From: Oxalobacteraceae bacterium
GTDB taxonomy: Bacteria > Pseudomonadota > Gammaproteobacteria > Burkholderiales > Burkholderiaceae_D
Length of the DNA stretch: 64,000 nucleotides
Assembly: GCA_900299005.1 (NCBI GenBank)
Contig: OMID01000031.1
Span: 59,641 to 123,640, forward strand
Reading direction: 5' to 3'
Shown here: positions 45,548 through 54,919 of the stretch, piece after piece
Layout of the letters: every line of letters begins with the position of its first letter
Numbering within the stretch: position 1 is the first letter of the stretch
The notes under the pieces: model-generated
Told to the model about the DNA's origin: nothing
Database searches by the model: none
Seen by the model: the letters and a program-made list of their open reading frames with translations, nothing else
Translations under genes and position numbers: made by a program

Positions 45548-45586
45548 AAAAACCCGCTCGGTGTGTGCCGAGCGGGTTTTTATTTT
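45548..45586 (+). terminator. Rho-independent terminator after rpsT
   Basis: ACCCGCTCGG (45552-45561) pairs with CCGAGCGGGT (45568-45577) and is followed by TTTTTATTTT. The A-tract on the other side may also help end the convergent DUF192 transcript, whose stop codon lies at its edge. Confidence 0.92.
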
Positions 45587-46014
45587 GGCAATCCATCGAC
45601 CTTGGTGCCGAGTTTGACGTTCTTCTGTCTGAACCATCCCTGATTCATTTCCAGCGCATAGCGAGCGGGACGCTTTGCGCAGTGGGCGTCCTGTGTCTGC
45701 GGCTGCATGTCTTCGATATTAATGATCTTGCCTGCATCATCAATGAAAGCGACTGACAGTGGCACCAAGGTATTCTTCATCCACATGCAGACAGGGCGAT
45801 TTTCCGGGAAGCGGAATACCATTCCCTCGTTGCTTCCCAACTGCTGCCGGAACATCAGTCCCTGCGAGCGCTCTTCGTCGCGCATCGCCACTTCAGCCTG
45901 TATCAGATGAACGCCAATGTTAAGTACCGTCGTCGAGAAGCGTTGTTGCGCTAGCACTGGATGAGCTGAGCAGGCGATTGAGCAAAGGGCGATTGCTGAC
46001 AGCAGTTTTTTCAT
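45580..46014 (-). CDS. DUF192 family exported protein
   Basis: A 144-residue protein with a signal peptide (residues 1-22, CSAHPVLAQ). The DUF192 core includes VAMRDEERSQGLMFRQQLGSNEGMVFRF, CMWMKNTLVPLSVAFID and a closing ALEMNQGWF. The family is widespread, with no settled function. I chose the ATG at 46014 (MKKLLSAIAL) because it gives a proper signal peptide; a start seven codons upstream is possible. Confidence 0.85.
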   Translation of the reverse strand: MKKLLSAIALCSIACSAHPVLAQQRFSTTVLNIGVHLIQAEVAMRDEERSQGLMFRQQLGSNEGMVFRFPENRPVCMWMKNTLVPLSVAFIDDAGKIINIEDMQPQTQDAHCAKRPARYALEMNQGWFRQKNVKLGTKVDGLPK

Positions 46015-46114
46015 GATGGTTGGGATCGATTGCAAAAGTGTTCAGGGCCATGTCGGGAGCGATTGTAAACGCTATGAATCCTGTTTTTGCAACAGTCGCC
46101 GGTCTGCCCTTGAG

Positions 46115-46696
46115 TCATGTGTCGTGATGATGCTTGGGTGTTCGCCATGCTTCTTCGCTCACAATACGCCATTCGCCGGGCAGCAAAGGATGTGTTCTGA
46201 GCGAGAAGGGGCCGATTGTGCTGCGAATGAGGCGAAGCGTCGGCAATCCTGCGGCGGCGGTCATTCGACGCACTTGTCGGTTCTTGCCCTCGGAGAGTGT
46301 GATCGCGATCCACGAGCTGGGGATGTGCTGACGCACCCGCACCGGGGGATTTCGCGGCCACAACCAAGTTGGTGTTTCAATCCGTACGGTGTGACTACCG
46401 CGCGTCGTGAAGTTCCCCAGATTCATCGGTTGTCGAAGCTGTTCCAAGTGTCCTGCTTGGGCCAGACCTTCTACCAGGACGAGATAGGTTTTGAGTTTTC
46501 CATGATCGGGGTGACTGATCTGGTTTTGCAGCTCGCCATTGTCCGTCAGCAGCATCAGTCCCTCGCTGTCGGCATCCAGCCGTCCCGCCGGGTAAACGCC
46601 CGGCGTGTCAATGTAGCCAGCTAGCGTCGAACGTGTGGGGTGGGCCGAGAACTGGCTTATGACGCCGAATGGTTTATTAAACAATATCAAAGACAT
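46115..46696 (-). CDS. rluE: rRNA pseudouridine synthase, RluE type
   Basis: A 193-residue single-domain pseudouridine synthase of the RsuA/RluB/E/F group. It lacks the N-terminal S4 domain, as RluE does. The catalytic Asp lies in YPAGRLDADSEGLMLLTDNG; LNKPFG-like (FNKPFGVISQF) and the closing GKNRQVRRMTAAAGLPTLRL are family motifs. RluE modifies U2457 of 23S rRNA in E. coli. The start at 46696 (MSLILFNKPFG) fits the family. Confidence 0.87.
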   Translation of the reverse strand: MSLILFNKPFGVISQFSAHPTRSTLAGYIDTPGVYPAGRLDADSEGLMLLTDNGELQNQISHPDHGKLKTYLVLVEGLAQAGHLEQLRQPMNLGNFTTRGSHTVRIETPTWLWPRNPPVRVRQHIPSSWIAITLSEGKNRQVRRMTAAAGLPTLRLIRSTIGPFSLRTHPLLPGEWRIVSEEAWRTPKHHHDT

Positions 46697-46800
46697 GCGT
46701 GAATCTCGGAAGACTCGGCCGTGGCAGGATAACCGACTTGGACCCGGTTTCTGTGGCGGAGCGCAAAATTCTAGTGCATAATACAAAATCTAGTCTTATG

Positions 46801-46812
46801 TCTTATATAAGA
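46801..46812. promoter_or_regulatory. Palindrome TCTTATATAAGA upstream of icd
   Basis: A perfect 12-base palindrome lies 105 bases before the icd ATG, with a partial direct repeat (TCTTAT) immediately upstream at 46794-46799. It is AT-rich in a GC-rich setting and sits where an operator or promoter core would. The regulator is unknown from the sequence. Confidence 0.4.
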
Positions 46813-46917
46813 GATGCACGCGACGCCAACTGACAACATGGCCCAGCGCAGCGGTCATGACGTTCAAAAACGCGAACGACAATTTCATCTATCCGCCATT
46901 CTTCGGAGATAACGACG

Positions 46918-48171
46918 ATGTATCAACATATCAAGGTGCCCGCCGAGGGTCAGAAAATCACGGTCAACCCCGATTTTTCCCTGAACGTGCCGGACAACCC
47001 GATCATTCCCTACATTGAAGGTGATGGCACCGGAGTTGATATCAGTCCCGTGATGATCAAAGTCATTGACGCAGCGGTTGCCAAGGCTTACGGCGGACAG
47101 CGCAAGATCAGCTGGATGGAAATCTACGCCGGTGAGAAATCCACCAAGGTCTATGGTCCGGATGTCTGGCTACCGGAAGAAACGCTAAAGGTGCTCAAGG
47201 ACTATGTCGTCTCTATCAAAGGCCCGCTCACTACCCCGGTGGGTGGCGGTATTCGCTCGCTGAACGTGGCTTTGCGCCAGGAGCTCGACCTGTACGTCTG
47301 CCTGCGTCCGGTTCGCTATTTCAAAGGCGTGCCTTCGCCCCTGCGTGAGCCCGAAAAGACCGATATGGTGATTTTCCGGGAGAATTCTGAGGATATCTAC
47401 GCCGGTATTGAATGGCAGGAGGGCTCCGAAGGCGCGAAGAAGGTGGTTGAATTCCTGATCAAGGAAATGGGTGTCAAAAAGATTCGTTTCCCACAGACCT
47501 CCGGAATCGGCGTCAAACCAGTGTCTCGCGAGGGTACCGAGCGTTTGGTGCGCAAAGCAATCCAATATGCGATCGACAATGACAAGCCCTCGGTTACCCT
47601 GGTCCACAAGGGCAACATCATGAAATACACCGAGGGGGGGTTCCGAGACTGGGGCTATGCACTTGCTCAAAAAGAATTCGGCGCTCAACTCATCGATGGC
47701 GGGCCGTGGTGCAGCTTCAAGAACCCGAAAACAGGTAAGGAAATTGTCGTCAAGGACGCGATCGCGGACGCATTTCTGCAGCAGATCCTGCTGCGTCCCA
47801 ACGAATACAGCGTGATCGCGACCCTGAACCTCAATGGAGATTACATCTCTGACGCGCTGGCAGCGCAGGTGGGTGGCATTGGTATTGCGCCGGGTGCCAA
47901 CCTCTCGGACTCCGTGGCCATGTTCGAAGCCACGCACGGTACTGCCCCCAAGTACGCCGGGAAGGACTATGTGAACCCGGGCTCGGTGATTCTTTCAGCC
48001 GAGATGATGCTGCGTCACATGGGCTGGTTCGAGGCAGCCGATCTGATCATCAGCTCGATGGAAAAGTCGATTACCTCCAAGAAAGTGACTTATGATTTTG
48101 CGCGCCTCATGGACGGTGCCACTCAGGTTTCTTGCTCGGGTTTTGGTGATGTCATGATTGCGCACATGTAA
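46918..48171 (+). CDS. icd: NADP-dependent isocitrate dehydrogenase
   Basis: TCA-cycle enzyme, 417 residues, of the E. coli Icd type. [17 protein letters not shown] opens the fold, the phosphorylatable serine loop is [15 protein letters not shown], and IVFRENSED-like ([16 protein letters not shown]) and [19 protein letters not shown] follow. The residues after the [11 protein letters not shown] loop fit NADP specificity. AGATAACGACG before the ATG is a weak binding site. A terminator follows. Confidence 0.95.
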   Translation: MYQHIKVPAEGQKITVNPDFSLNVPDNPIIPYIEGDGTGVDISPVMIKVIDAAVAKAYGGQRKISWMEIYAGEKSTKVYGPDVWLPEETLKVLKDYVVSIKGPLTTPVGGGIRSLNVALRQELDLYVCLRPVRYFKGVPSPLREPEKTDMVIFRENSEDIYAGIEWQEGSEGAKKVVEFLIKEMGVKKIRFPQTSGIGVKPVSREGTERLVRKAIQYAIDNDKPSVTLVHKGNIMKYTEGGFRDWGYALAQKEFGAQLIDGGPWCSFKNPKTGKEIVVKDAIADAFLQQILLRPNEYSVIATLNLNGDYISDALAAQVGGIGIAPGANLSDSVAMFEATHGTAPKYAGKDYVNPGSVILSAEMMLRHMGWFEAADLIISSMEKSITSKKVTYDFARLMDGATQVSCSGFGDVMIAHM

Positions 48172-48193
48172 GCGTTTCGTCCCTTGTCGTAGC

Positions 48194-48224
48194 AAAGGCC
48201 GGATTTTCCGGCCTTTGTTTTTTT
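48194..48224 (+). terminator. Rho-independent terminator after icd
   Basis: GGCCGGA (48197-48203) pairs with TCCGGCC (48207-48213) around TTT, extended by AAA/TTT, and is followed by a run of seven T residues after one G. Confidence 0.92.
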
Positions 48225-48360
48225 GCGCGTGTTTGATCGCGATGCTTGCATAGATTGCAGTGATTGTCTGCAATAAAACTGGATTTATGCGCTGAACCGT
48301 TTATCAAACGCGGGGTCAACGTAAAAGCGAGGTGATGGGGCATTATCAACAGCGGAAACT

Positions 48361-48387
48361 AAAAACCCCCGGAGAGCCGGGGGTTTT
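48361..48387 (-). terminator. Rho-independent terminator after the cold-shock gene
   Basis: CCCCCGG (48366-48372) pairs with CCGGGGG (48377-48383) around AGAG. On the minus strand it is followed by five T residues. Confidence 0.9.
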
Positions 48388-48406
48388 CAGCGAACCTGAA
48401 AGTGAA

Positions 48407-48610
48407 TCAGGAGTTCATGATGTTGGAAGCTTGCTTGCCTTTGGGGCCTTGCGTTACTTCAAACGAGACTTTCTGCCCTTCTTTGAGGGTTTTGAAGCCG
48501 TCCATCTTGATAGCCGAGAAGTGAGCGAACAAATCTTCGCCACCATCGTCTGGAGTGATAAAACCGAAGCCTTTGGCGTCGTTAAACCACTTCACTGTAC
48601 CAGTTGCCAT
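48407..48610 (-). CDS. cspA: Cold-shock domain protein
   Basis: A 67-residue OB-fold RNA chaperone. [31 protein letters not shown] holds both RNP motifs (KGFGFI and LFAHF). The exact paralogue letter cannot be told. A leader of about 120 bases precedes it, as usual for cold-regulated csp messages. Confidence 0.93.
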   Translation of the reverse strand: MATGTVKWFNDAKGFGFITPDDGGEDLFAHFSAIKMDGFKTLKEGQKVSFEVTQGPKGKQASNIMNS

Positions 48611-48948
48611 AAAAACGTCTTTCCCTTATTAACGAATCACACGAGCCCTAGAAGCAAGAAGCCTCGCGTAACGCTGCCCCCTCTTATATTGCTCCTCCTA
48701 GATCAATCCGTGCCAACCCGCACATATTGACGCTCTGCATTGTTCGGGTAAAAAACTCAAAAGTCAAGTTAATTGCCAAAAGGAACATATTTTCCTTATG
48801 ATAATAAAATTCCCATAAAACAACGTTAAAGCGGGTCCGAAAGTCTGGAGTCTGCGACTGTCCCAGAAAGGGCGTAATATCAAAAGAGATGAGGAATATT
48901 GGTGATTTCCCCGGTCACGGTGGAAGTTGGAGGCATTAGAATAGAAGC
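48611..48948. other. 338-base divergent intergenic region (cspA / clpS)
   Basis: It contains the csp promoter and leader on the minus side and the clpS upstream region on the plus side. In the csp leader, a CTAGGAGGAGC stretch (complement near 48690-48705) resembles a strong ribosome binding site without a following gene and may pair within the leader. No gene is seen. Confidence 0.5.
48739..48767 (-). promoter_or_regulatory. Sigma-70 promoter of the cold-shock gene
   Basis: On the minus strand, TTGACT (48762-48767) and AACAAT (48739-48744) are 17 bases apart. Transcription from about 48732 would give a leader of about 122 bases. Confidence 0.6.
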
Positions 48949-49263
48949 ATGGCAACTAACGAAGAGAATGGCACGGTCCTGGTACGCAAAGAACAGAAGG
49001 AGGCGGTGAAGCCGCCCCCAATGTTTCAAGTGTTGTTACTCAATGATGACTACACCCCGATGGAATTCGTTGTCGCCATCATTCAGGAATATTTCAACAA
49101 GGATCGCGAGACGGCCACGCAAATCATGCTGAAAGTGCATCGCGATGGCAAAGGAATGTGCGGTGTCTATCCCAAGGACATCGCAAGCACCAAGGTAGAA
49201 CTCGTTTTAACCCACGCCCGCAAAGCGGGACACCCGTTGCAGTGCGTGATGGAGGAAGCATGA
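48949..49263 (+). CDS. clpS: ATP-dependent Clp protease adaptor ClpS
   Basis: A 104-residue N-end-rule adaptor. The core [20 protein letters not shown] with the N-degron-binding Asn-Asp and Met region, then [19 protein letters not shown], is intact. A flexible N-terminal tail of about 25 residues, needed for ClpA binding, is present. It overlaps clpA by four bases (ATGA). Confidence 0.96.
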   Translation: MATNEENGTVLVRKEQKEAVKPPPMFQVLLLNDDYTPMEFVVAIIQEYFNKDRETATQIMLKVHRDGKGMCGVYPKDIASTKVELVLTHARKAGHPLQCVMEEA

Positions 49264-51560
49264 TTGCCCAGGAACTCGAAGTCAGTTTGCATATGGCGTT
49301 CGTCGAAGCGCGACAGGCGCGTCATGAGTTCATCACCGTCGAGCACTTGCTGCTGGCGTTGCTGGACAACCCATCAGCGGCTGAGGTACTGCGTGCCTGC
49401 GCGGTCAGTATCGATGATCTGCGAAAGACGCTGACCAACTTCATCACCGACAACACCCCCACCGTGCCCGGCACCAGCGAGGTTGATACGCAGCCGACAC
49501 TCGGTTTTCAGCGGGTGATCCAGCGCGCAATCATGCACGTGCAGTCGGCCTCGAATGGCAAGAAAGAGGTCACCGGCGCCAACGTGCTGGTGGCGATCTT
49601 CGGTGAAAAAGACTCGCATGCGGTGTATTACCTTCACCAGCAAGGTGTCACTCGCCTTGATGTGGTGAACTTCATTTCTCATGGCGTACGAAAAGATCAG
49701 CAGTCCGAGCCTCAAAAGGCATCGGAGGGTAGCGAGGAAAGCCAGCCTGAAGGGCAGCAAAAAGAAAGCGCGCTGGATCAGTTTACCCAGAACCTGAATA
49801 AGCTGGCGGCAGAAGGCAAAATCGATCCGCTGATCGGTCGCGAAGCTGAAGTCGAGCGCGTGATCCAGACCTTGTGTCGCCGTCGGAAAAACAATCCTTT
49901 GCTGGTAGGCGAGGCGGGCGTGGGCAAGACCGCCATAGCCGAAGGTCTCGCATGGCGCGTCACGCAGGGCGATGTGCCCGAAATCTTGCAAAACGCGGTC
50001 GTTTACTCGCTGGACATGGGCGCACTCCTGGCGGGCACCAAATATCGTGGCGATTTCGAGCAGCGCCTCAAAGCAGTGCTCAAGCAGATGAAGGCGAACC
50101 CGAACGGCATTCTTTTCATTGATGAGATTCACACGATCATTGGCGCCGGGTCGGCCTCCGGCGGCACGCTCGATGCTTCAAACCTGCTCAAACCCGCCCT
50201 GTCCAGCGGTCAGCTCAAGTGCATCGGGGCGACCACTTTTACTGAATTCAGGGGCGTTTTTGAGAAGGATCATGCGCTATCACGCCGCTTCCAGAAAATC
50301 GATGTGAACGAGCCAACGGTCGAACAGACCATCCAGATTCTGCGAGGTTTGAAGTCCCGCTTTGAAGAGCACCACGGGGTCAAGTACTCTGCCTCAGCGC
50401 TGACCTGCGCGGCTGAGCTATCCGCGCGCTTCATCAATGATCGCCACTTGCCCGACAAGGCGATCGACGTTATCGACGAAGCCGGCGCAGCCCAGCGTAT
50501 TCTGCCGAAATCCAGGCAGAAGAAGACAATTGGCAAGCCAGAGATTGAGGACATCATTTCCAAGATCGCGCGTATTCCGCCAGCATCGGTCAACCAGGAT
50601 GACCGCAGCAAGCTGCAGACCATCGAACGTGACCTGAAGAACGTCGTGTTTGGTCAGGATCCGGCGATTGAGGCCTTGGCCGCCGCCATTAAGATGGCGC
50701 GAGCCGGTCTGGGCAAGACCGACAAGCCCATTGGCTCTTTCCTATTCTCTGGTCCGACCGGCGTCGGCAAGACCGAGGTCGCCAAGCAGCTCGCTTTCAT
50801 TCTGGGTATCGAGCTGATCCGCTTCGACATGTCCGAATACATGGAACGTCACGCAGTCAGTCGCCTCATCGGTGCTCCACCGGGCTATGTCGGCTTTGAT
50901 CAGGGCGGTCTGCTCACGGAGGCAATCACCAAGAAGCCGCATGCCGTGCTGCTGCTCGACGAGATCGAGAAAGCCCATCCGGATGTATTCAACATCCTGC
51001 TGCAGGTGATGGACCATGGCACGCTCACCGACAACAATGGTCGCAAGGCGGATTTCCGTAATGTGATCATCATCATGACCACCAACGCAGGCGCGGAAAG
51101 CCTGCAGAAGCGCACCATGGGCTTCATGGACACCAAGCAGGCTGGTGACGAAATGGTCGATATCAAGCGCATGTTCACGCCAGAGTTCCGCAATCGTCTG
51201 GATGCCATTATTAGCTTCAAGGCACTTGATGAAGAAATCATCCTGCGTGTGGTTGACAAATTCCTCATGCAGCTTGAAGAGCAACTACACGAGAAGAAAG
51301 TTGAGGCCATTTTCAGTGACAACCTGCGCAAGTTCCTCGGCGAGAAGGGTTTTGATCCGCTCATGGGTGCGCGTCCGATGTCTCGTCTGATTCAGGACAT
51401 GATTCGCAAGGCGCTGGCTGACGAGCTCTTGTTCGGCAAGTTGGTATCCGGCGGTCGTGTGACCGTGGATCTTGATGAGGAAGACAAAATCAAGCTGGAG
51501 TTTGCCGAGGGCGATACACCACCACCGGCAGCACCGCAGGAAACCGCCGAGGTCGAGTAA
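49260..51560 (+). CDS. clpA: ATP-dependent Clp protease ATP-binding subunit ClpA
   Basis: A 766-residue AAA+ unfoldase that feeds ClpP. An N-terminal repeat domain (residues 1-145) is followed by two ATPase modules with Walker [13 protein letters not shown] and [12 protein letters not shown], and Walker [13 protein letters not shown] and [13 protein letters not shown]. The IGL-type loop for ClpP contact lies in the second module. The start at 49260 overlaps the clpS stop. A very strong terminator follows. Confidence 0.96.
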   Translation: MIAQELEVSLHMAFVEARQARHEFITVEHLLLALLDNPSAAEVLRACAVSIDDLRKTLTNFITDNTPTVPGTSEVDTQPTLGFQRVIQRAIMHVQSASNGKKEVTGANVLVAIFGEKDSHAVYYLHQQGVTRLDVVNFISHGVRKDQQSEPQKASEGSEESQPEGQQKESALDQFTQNLNKLAAEGKIDPLIGREAEVERVIQTLCRRRKNNPLLVGEAGVGKTAIAEGLAWRVTQGDVPEILQNAVVYSLDMGALLAGTKYRGDFEQRLKAVLKQMKANPNGILFIDEIHTIIGAGSASGGTLDASNLLKPALSSGQLKCIGATTFTEFRGVFEKDHALSRRFQKIDVNEPTVEQTIQILRGLKSRFEEHHGVKYSASALTCAAELSARFINDRHLPDKAIDVIDEAGAAQRILPKSRQKKTIGKPEIEDIISKIARIPPASVNQDDRSKLQTIERDLKNVVFGQDPAIEALAAAIKMARAGLGKTDKPIGSFLFSGPTGVGKTEVAKQLAFILGIELIRFDMSEYMERHAVSRLIGAPPGYVGFDQGGLLTEAITKKPHAVLLLDEIEKAHPDVFNILLQVMDHGTLTDNNGRKADFRNVIIIMTTNAGAESLQKRTMGFMDTKQAGDEMVDIKRMFTPEFRNRLDAIISFKALDEEIILRVVDKFLMQLEEQLHEKKVEAIFSDNLRKFLGEKGFDPLMGARPMSRLIQDMIRKALADELLFGKLVSGGRVTVDLDEEDKIKLEFAEGDTPPPAAPQETAEVE

Positions 51561-51581
51561 GCGCAGCGATTTGGGTGGACG

Positions 51582-51619
51582 AAAATAAAACCCCTGTCTC
51601 AGGACAGGGGTTTTATTTT
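51582..51619. terminator. Bidirectional terminator between clpA and the M48-like gene
   Basis: CCCCTGTC (51591-51598) pairs with GACAGGGG (51603-51610), and the flanks AAAATAAAA and TTTTATTTT are fully complementary, giving a 17-pair arm usable in both directions. Confidence 0.92.
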
Positions 51620-51661
51620 GGAGGTTCGCACCGTGATCTCACACCGCGTCGACGTCGCGCC

Positions 51662-52783
51662 TCAGGGCACGAGAGCTTTTTTCGTCGACTGTTTCTGATG
51701 GATGTCCCGCAAGATGGTGTGCATCAGGCTGCGTCGCTCCTCGGTCCATGCGTGCAGCGCGCTGTAACTGTTGAGCTGACTTGCGGGTGCGATGTTGGCC
51801 AGTTTTTGGGAAACCCGGACCAAATGCATGGGATCGTAGCCTGCGCGAGCCAGCATGAACATCGCGAGACGGTCGGCTTCCTGATCCATTTTCTCCGTTG
51901 CGGGCTTGATACCGCCGCTGCCCGCATAGCTTGATGGCTCAGGTTGTAGTGGCAAGAGGCTGTCGATGACACCGGACACGGTAACTGTCTGCTGCAATTG
52001 CCTCGCATGCTGGAGTACGTTGTGGGCGAGTTCGCGCGCAAGGATAACGGCCACATCATCATCAACGGGAAGGGCTTCGAGCATGCCGCGTGTGATCATG
52101 ATGCGCTTGCCATCCGCGTAGGCATTGACGTTCGGCGCATTGCCAATATCGATCGCGAACGCACAGGCCAGCGTGAGTGGAACTTGAAGCTCTATCGGTT
52201 GTCCGCGACGCAGTACCGTGATGCGAATCTCTGTGAGATTTTTCAGCAATGGAGCCAGTACACGTGCTGCCTCGTTTTCTGCCTGGGGACCTTCGGGCAT
52301 CACGACGTCTTGTATCGACTGCAGGATGTCGCCGCTTGCCATGCCGGCTTTTTGGGCGCCGCTACCACCGAGTACCTGCATCACTTGCAGTCTCTCGCCG
52401 AGGCCCAGGGTTTTACGGGCCGCTGCCGCCAGTTCTGACGGATAGGAGTGAACGTTTTTCGCGGTGAAACCCAGCAATGGCCTCGCCTGAGTGCGGCACA
52501 GCACAGCGTTTCGAGTGATCAGAGGTGAGGCGATGCGGTAGACGCGTTCCTGACGAGAGATCAATGCGTCCAGGATTACGTCACGCGCAGATGCAGGACT
52601 GGTGATGCCTTTCGCCTCTGCGGCCACTGGCGGGTGGTTTCCAGAGCGCGGCGACGTTGCGCAGGCGCAGAGCAGCAAAGCTGCCGCCAGCGGCGGGATG
52701 GTGGCCAGCAAAGCGTGTCCTGCAGCCGCGTTATTTTTTACCGGTGCTCCCGAAACCACCCTCGCCACGCTCGCTGCCTTCAA
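51662..52783 (-). CDS. M48-family-like lipoprotein with degenerate HExxH (RELAH)
   Basis: A 373-residue protein with a lipoprotein-type N-terminus (cysteine 41 after AAALLLCA), a PDZ-like domain at residues about 130-205 ([20 protein letters not shown]) and an M48 peptidase-like domain. The zinc motif reads [11 protein letters not shown] (residues 250-260): Arg250 replaces the first zinc His of HExxH, while Glu251, His254 and the downstream Glu302 (MDQEADRLA) are kept. It may be a non-catalytic relative or bind metal differently. It would be exported and lipid-anchored. The start overlaps the dut end by 53 bases on the same strand; in-frame GTG starts a few codons later are possible. Confidence 0.72.
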   Translation of the reverse strand: MKAASVARVVSGAPVKNNAAAGHALLATIPPLAAALLLCACATSPRSGNHPPVAAEAKGITSPASARDVILDALISRQERVYRIASPLITRNAVLCRTQARPLLGFTAKNVHSYPSELAAAARKTLGLGERLQVMQVLGGSGAQKAGMASGDILQSIQDVVMPEGPQAENEAARVLAPLLKNLTEIRITVLRRGQPIELQVPLTLACAFAIDIGNAPNVNAYADGKRIMITRGMLEALPVDDDVAVILARELAHNVLQHARQLQQTVTVSGVIDSLLPLQPEPSSYAGSGGIKPATEKMDQEADRLAMFMLARAGYDPMHLVRVSQKLANIAPASQLNSYSALHAWTEERRSLMHTILRDIHQKQSTKKALVP

Positions 52784-53180
52784 ATGAGTCGACTAACCGG
52801 AATCCTACCTGCAATACGGGCACGATGACCAGTTGGGCGAGACGCTCCATCGGCTGGAGCACAAAGCCGGTATTGCCACGATTCCAGGTAGATACCATCA
52901 GCTCGCCCTGATAATCGGAGTCGATGAGACCGACCAGATTACCGAGCACGATTCCATGCTTGTGACCGAGACCACTACGCGGCAGGATCATTGCGGCATA
53001 GGCGGGATCGGCGATGTGAATCGACAGCCCTGTGCGGATCAGGTGAGTGGTACCGGGCTCAAGGGTCAACGGCGCGTCTATGCAGGCGCGCAGATCCAGA
53101 CCGGCACTACCGGCGGTTGCATACGCTGGCAGATGCTCCTGCATCCGAGGGTCAAGGACTTTCAGGTCGATGGTTATCAT
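52731..53180 (-). CDS. dut: Deoxyuridine 5'-triphosphate nucleotidohydrolase
   Basis: A 149-residue trimeric dUTPase. The five motifs are visible: [44 protein letters not shown] and the C-terminal glycine-rich GGFGSTGK arm. It overlaps coaBC by four bases, the standard coaBC-dut pairing. Confidence 0.96.
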   Translation of the reverse strand: MITIDLKVLDPRMQEHLPAYATAGSAGLDLRACIDAPLTLEPGTTHLIRTGLSIHIADPAYAAMILPRSGLGHKHGIVLGNLVGLIDSDYQGELMVSTWNRGNTGFVLQPMERLAQLVIVPVLQVGFRLVDSFEGSERGEGGFGSTGKK

Positions 53181-54376
53181 GTTTTTGCAGGTAGGCGGCG
53201 CGAGATTTCTTCGATAAGCCTGATCGCCAGTGTTTCTTTGCTAGCGCGGGCCAGTGACTGATGACCATGCTCGTCAAATAGGACAAGCGCATTGTCATCT
53301 CTGCCGAACGTCTGATGGCCAATGTTCCCGACCAGGAGGGGGATGCCTTTTTTTTCGCGCTTCGCCGCGCCCTGCCTGAGCAGGTCTTCCGACTCAGCGG
53401 CGAAACCCACGCAATAGGGTGGCGAGGGCAGTGCGGCAACGCTCGCGAGTATGTCCGGGTTTTGTTCAAACTGCAGCGTGGGTGTCTGACCGGCCTGCTT
53501 CTTGATCTTCTGCTCGCTGACCGAAGCGACGCGCCAGTCGGCCACCGCAGCCACGGCAATGAAAAGATCATAGGCCGTAATTTCGCTCATCACGGCCTCA
53601 TGCATCTCCCGCGCGGTTGTCACGGGCACCCGTGTGACGCCCAATGGTGTCTGTAATGCGGTCGGACCGGAGACCAGGGTAACTGTCGCACCGGCTGCAT
53701 GCGCAGCGCGAGCGATCGCGTAGCCCATTTTTCCTGACGAGAGATTCGTGATGCCCCGCACCGGGTCGATAGGCTCGAAGGTCGGTCCCGCGGTGATCAT
53801 GACGTGTCTGCCAGCCAGCCGCTTGGGCTGAAAAAAAGCTGACACCGCCTCGAGCAACTGGTCTGGTTCTAGCATGCGGCCCAGGCCGGTGTCGCCACAG
53901 GCCTGATCTCCTGAGGCCGGGCCGAGCAACACCACGCGGTCTGCACGAAGCTGATCCGCATTACGCTTAGTAGCCGGGTTTTCCCACATTTCCACATTCA
54001 TTGCCGGTGCCACCAGTAGTGGCACCGTGGATGGCCGCGCCAGACACAGGGTAGATAGCAGATCGTCTGCCGCACCATGCACCAGCTTGCGCATGAAATC
54101 CGCAGAGCAGGGCGCAATCAGGATGAGATCTGCTTCTCGCGAGAGATCAATATGCGCCATGTTGTTGGAGATACGGCTATCCCACTGGTCTGTGTAGACC
54201 GGCTTGCCCGACAAGGCCTGCATCGTCACTGGCGTGATGAAATGACGCGACGCCTCTGTCATGACGACCTGTACTCCGGCACCCGCCTTCACCAAACCCC
54301 GAGCAAGTTCAGCCGCCTTGTAGCAGGCGATACCGCCGGTTAGACCCAATAGAATTTTTTTGCCAGCGAGGTTCAT
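53177..54376 (-). CDS. coaBC: Bifunctional phosphopantothenoylcysteine decarboxylase / synthetase
   Basis: A 399-residue enzyme of coenzyme A synthesis. The CoaC flavoprotein half ([47 protein letters not shown]) is followed by the CoaB half from about residue 190 ([27 protein letters not shown]), ending with the [12 protein letters not shown] segment. It lies 43 bases after lspA. Confidence 0.96.
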   Translation of the reverse strand: MNLAGKKILLGLTGGIACYKAAELARGLVKAGAGVQVVMTEASRHFITPVTMQALSGKPVYTDQWDSRISNNMAHIDLSREADLILIAPCSADFMRKLVHGAADDLLSTLCLARPSTVPLLVAPAMNVEMWENPATKRNADQLRADRVVLLGPASGDQACGDTGLGRMLEPDQLLEAVSAFFQPKRLAGRHVMITAGPTFEPIDPVRGITNLSSGKMGYAIARAAHAAGATVTLVSGPTALQTPLGVTRVPVTTAREMHEAVMSEITAYDLFIAVAAVADWRVASVSEQKIKKQAGQTPTLQFEQNPDILASVAALPSPPYCVGFAAESEDLLRQGAAKREKKGIPLLVGNIGHQTFGRDDNALVLFDEHGHQSLARASKETLAIRLIEEISRRLPAKT

Positions 54377-54419
54377 AGTATCTTTGTATCTGACAAAGGA
54401 TCAGGGTCAGCACACAGGG

Positions 54420-54899
54420 TCAGCGATTGACACGTCGCAGTTCGTCGAGCACGAACAGCAGCGCGCCCAGGGTGATCGCACTGTCTGCCACATTGAAGGC
54501 CGGCCAGTGCCAAGCAGCGACGTGGAAGTCCAGAAAATCGATCACATGTCCATAGGCTACACGATCAATCAGGTTTCCGAGCGCACCGCCCAGGATGAGT
54601 GCCAAGGCCCAGCAGAACAGGCGCTGCGTCGGGTTACGCTTTAGCATCCACAGAATGAAGATCGAGGCGAGCCCGGAGATGACGGTAAAGAAGTAGCGCT
54701 GCCATCCGGGCTGGTCCGACAAGAAGCTGAAAGCAGCTCCGCGGTTGTAGACCATCACCAGATTGAAGAACGAGGTCACGGGGTCTGACTGCCCATAGGC
54801 CAGCAAGCGCGTCATGGTGATCTTGGTGAGCTGGTCGAGCAGGGCCACGATAACTGCAATGCCCACCCAGATCATCATGCCGCCCGATTTTTTTGCCAT
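54420..54899 (-). CDS. lspA: Lipoprotein signal peptidase
   Basis: A 159-residue integral membrane aspartyl peptidase with four membrane helices. Catalytic aspartates sit in [18 protein letters not shown] and [22 protein letters not shown] is also conserved. I chose the ATG at 54899 (MAKKSGG); the longer frame has no family sequence. It follows ileS by 20 bases, as in most proteobacteria. Confidence 0.95.
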   Translation of the reverse strand: MAKKSGGMMIWVGIAVIVALLDQLTKITMTRLLAYGQSDPVTSFFNLVMVYNRGAAFSFLSDQPGWQRYFFTVISGLASIFILWMLKRNPTQRLFCWALALILGGALGNLIDRVAYGHVIDFLDFHVAAWHWPAFNVADSAITLGALLFVLDELRRVNR

Positions 54900-54919
54900 A
54901 GCATTTGCCGTATTGTGCG

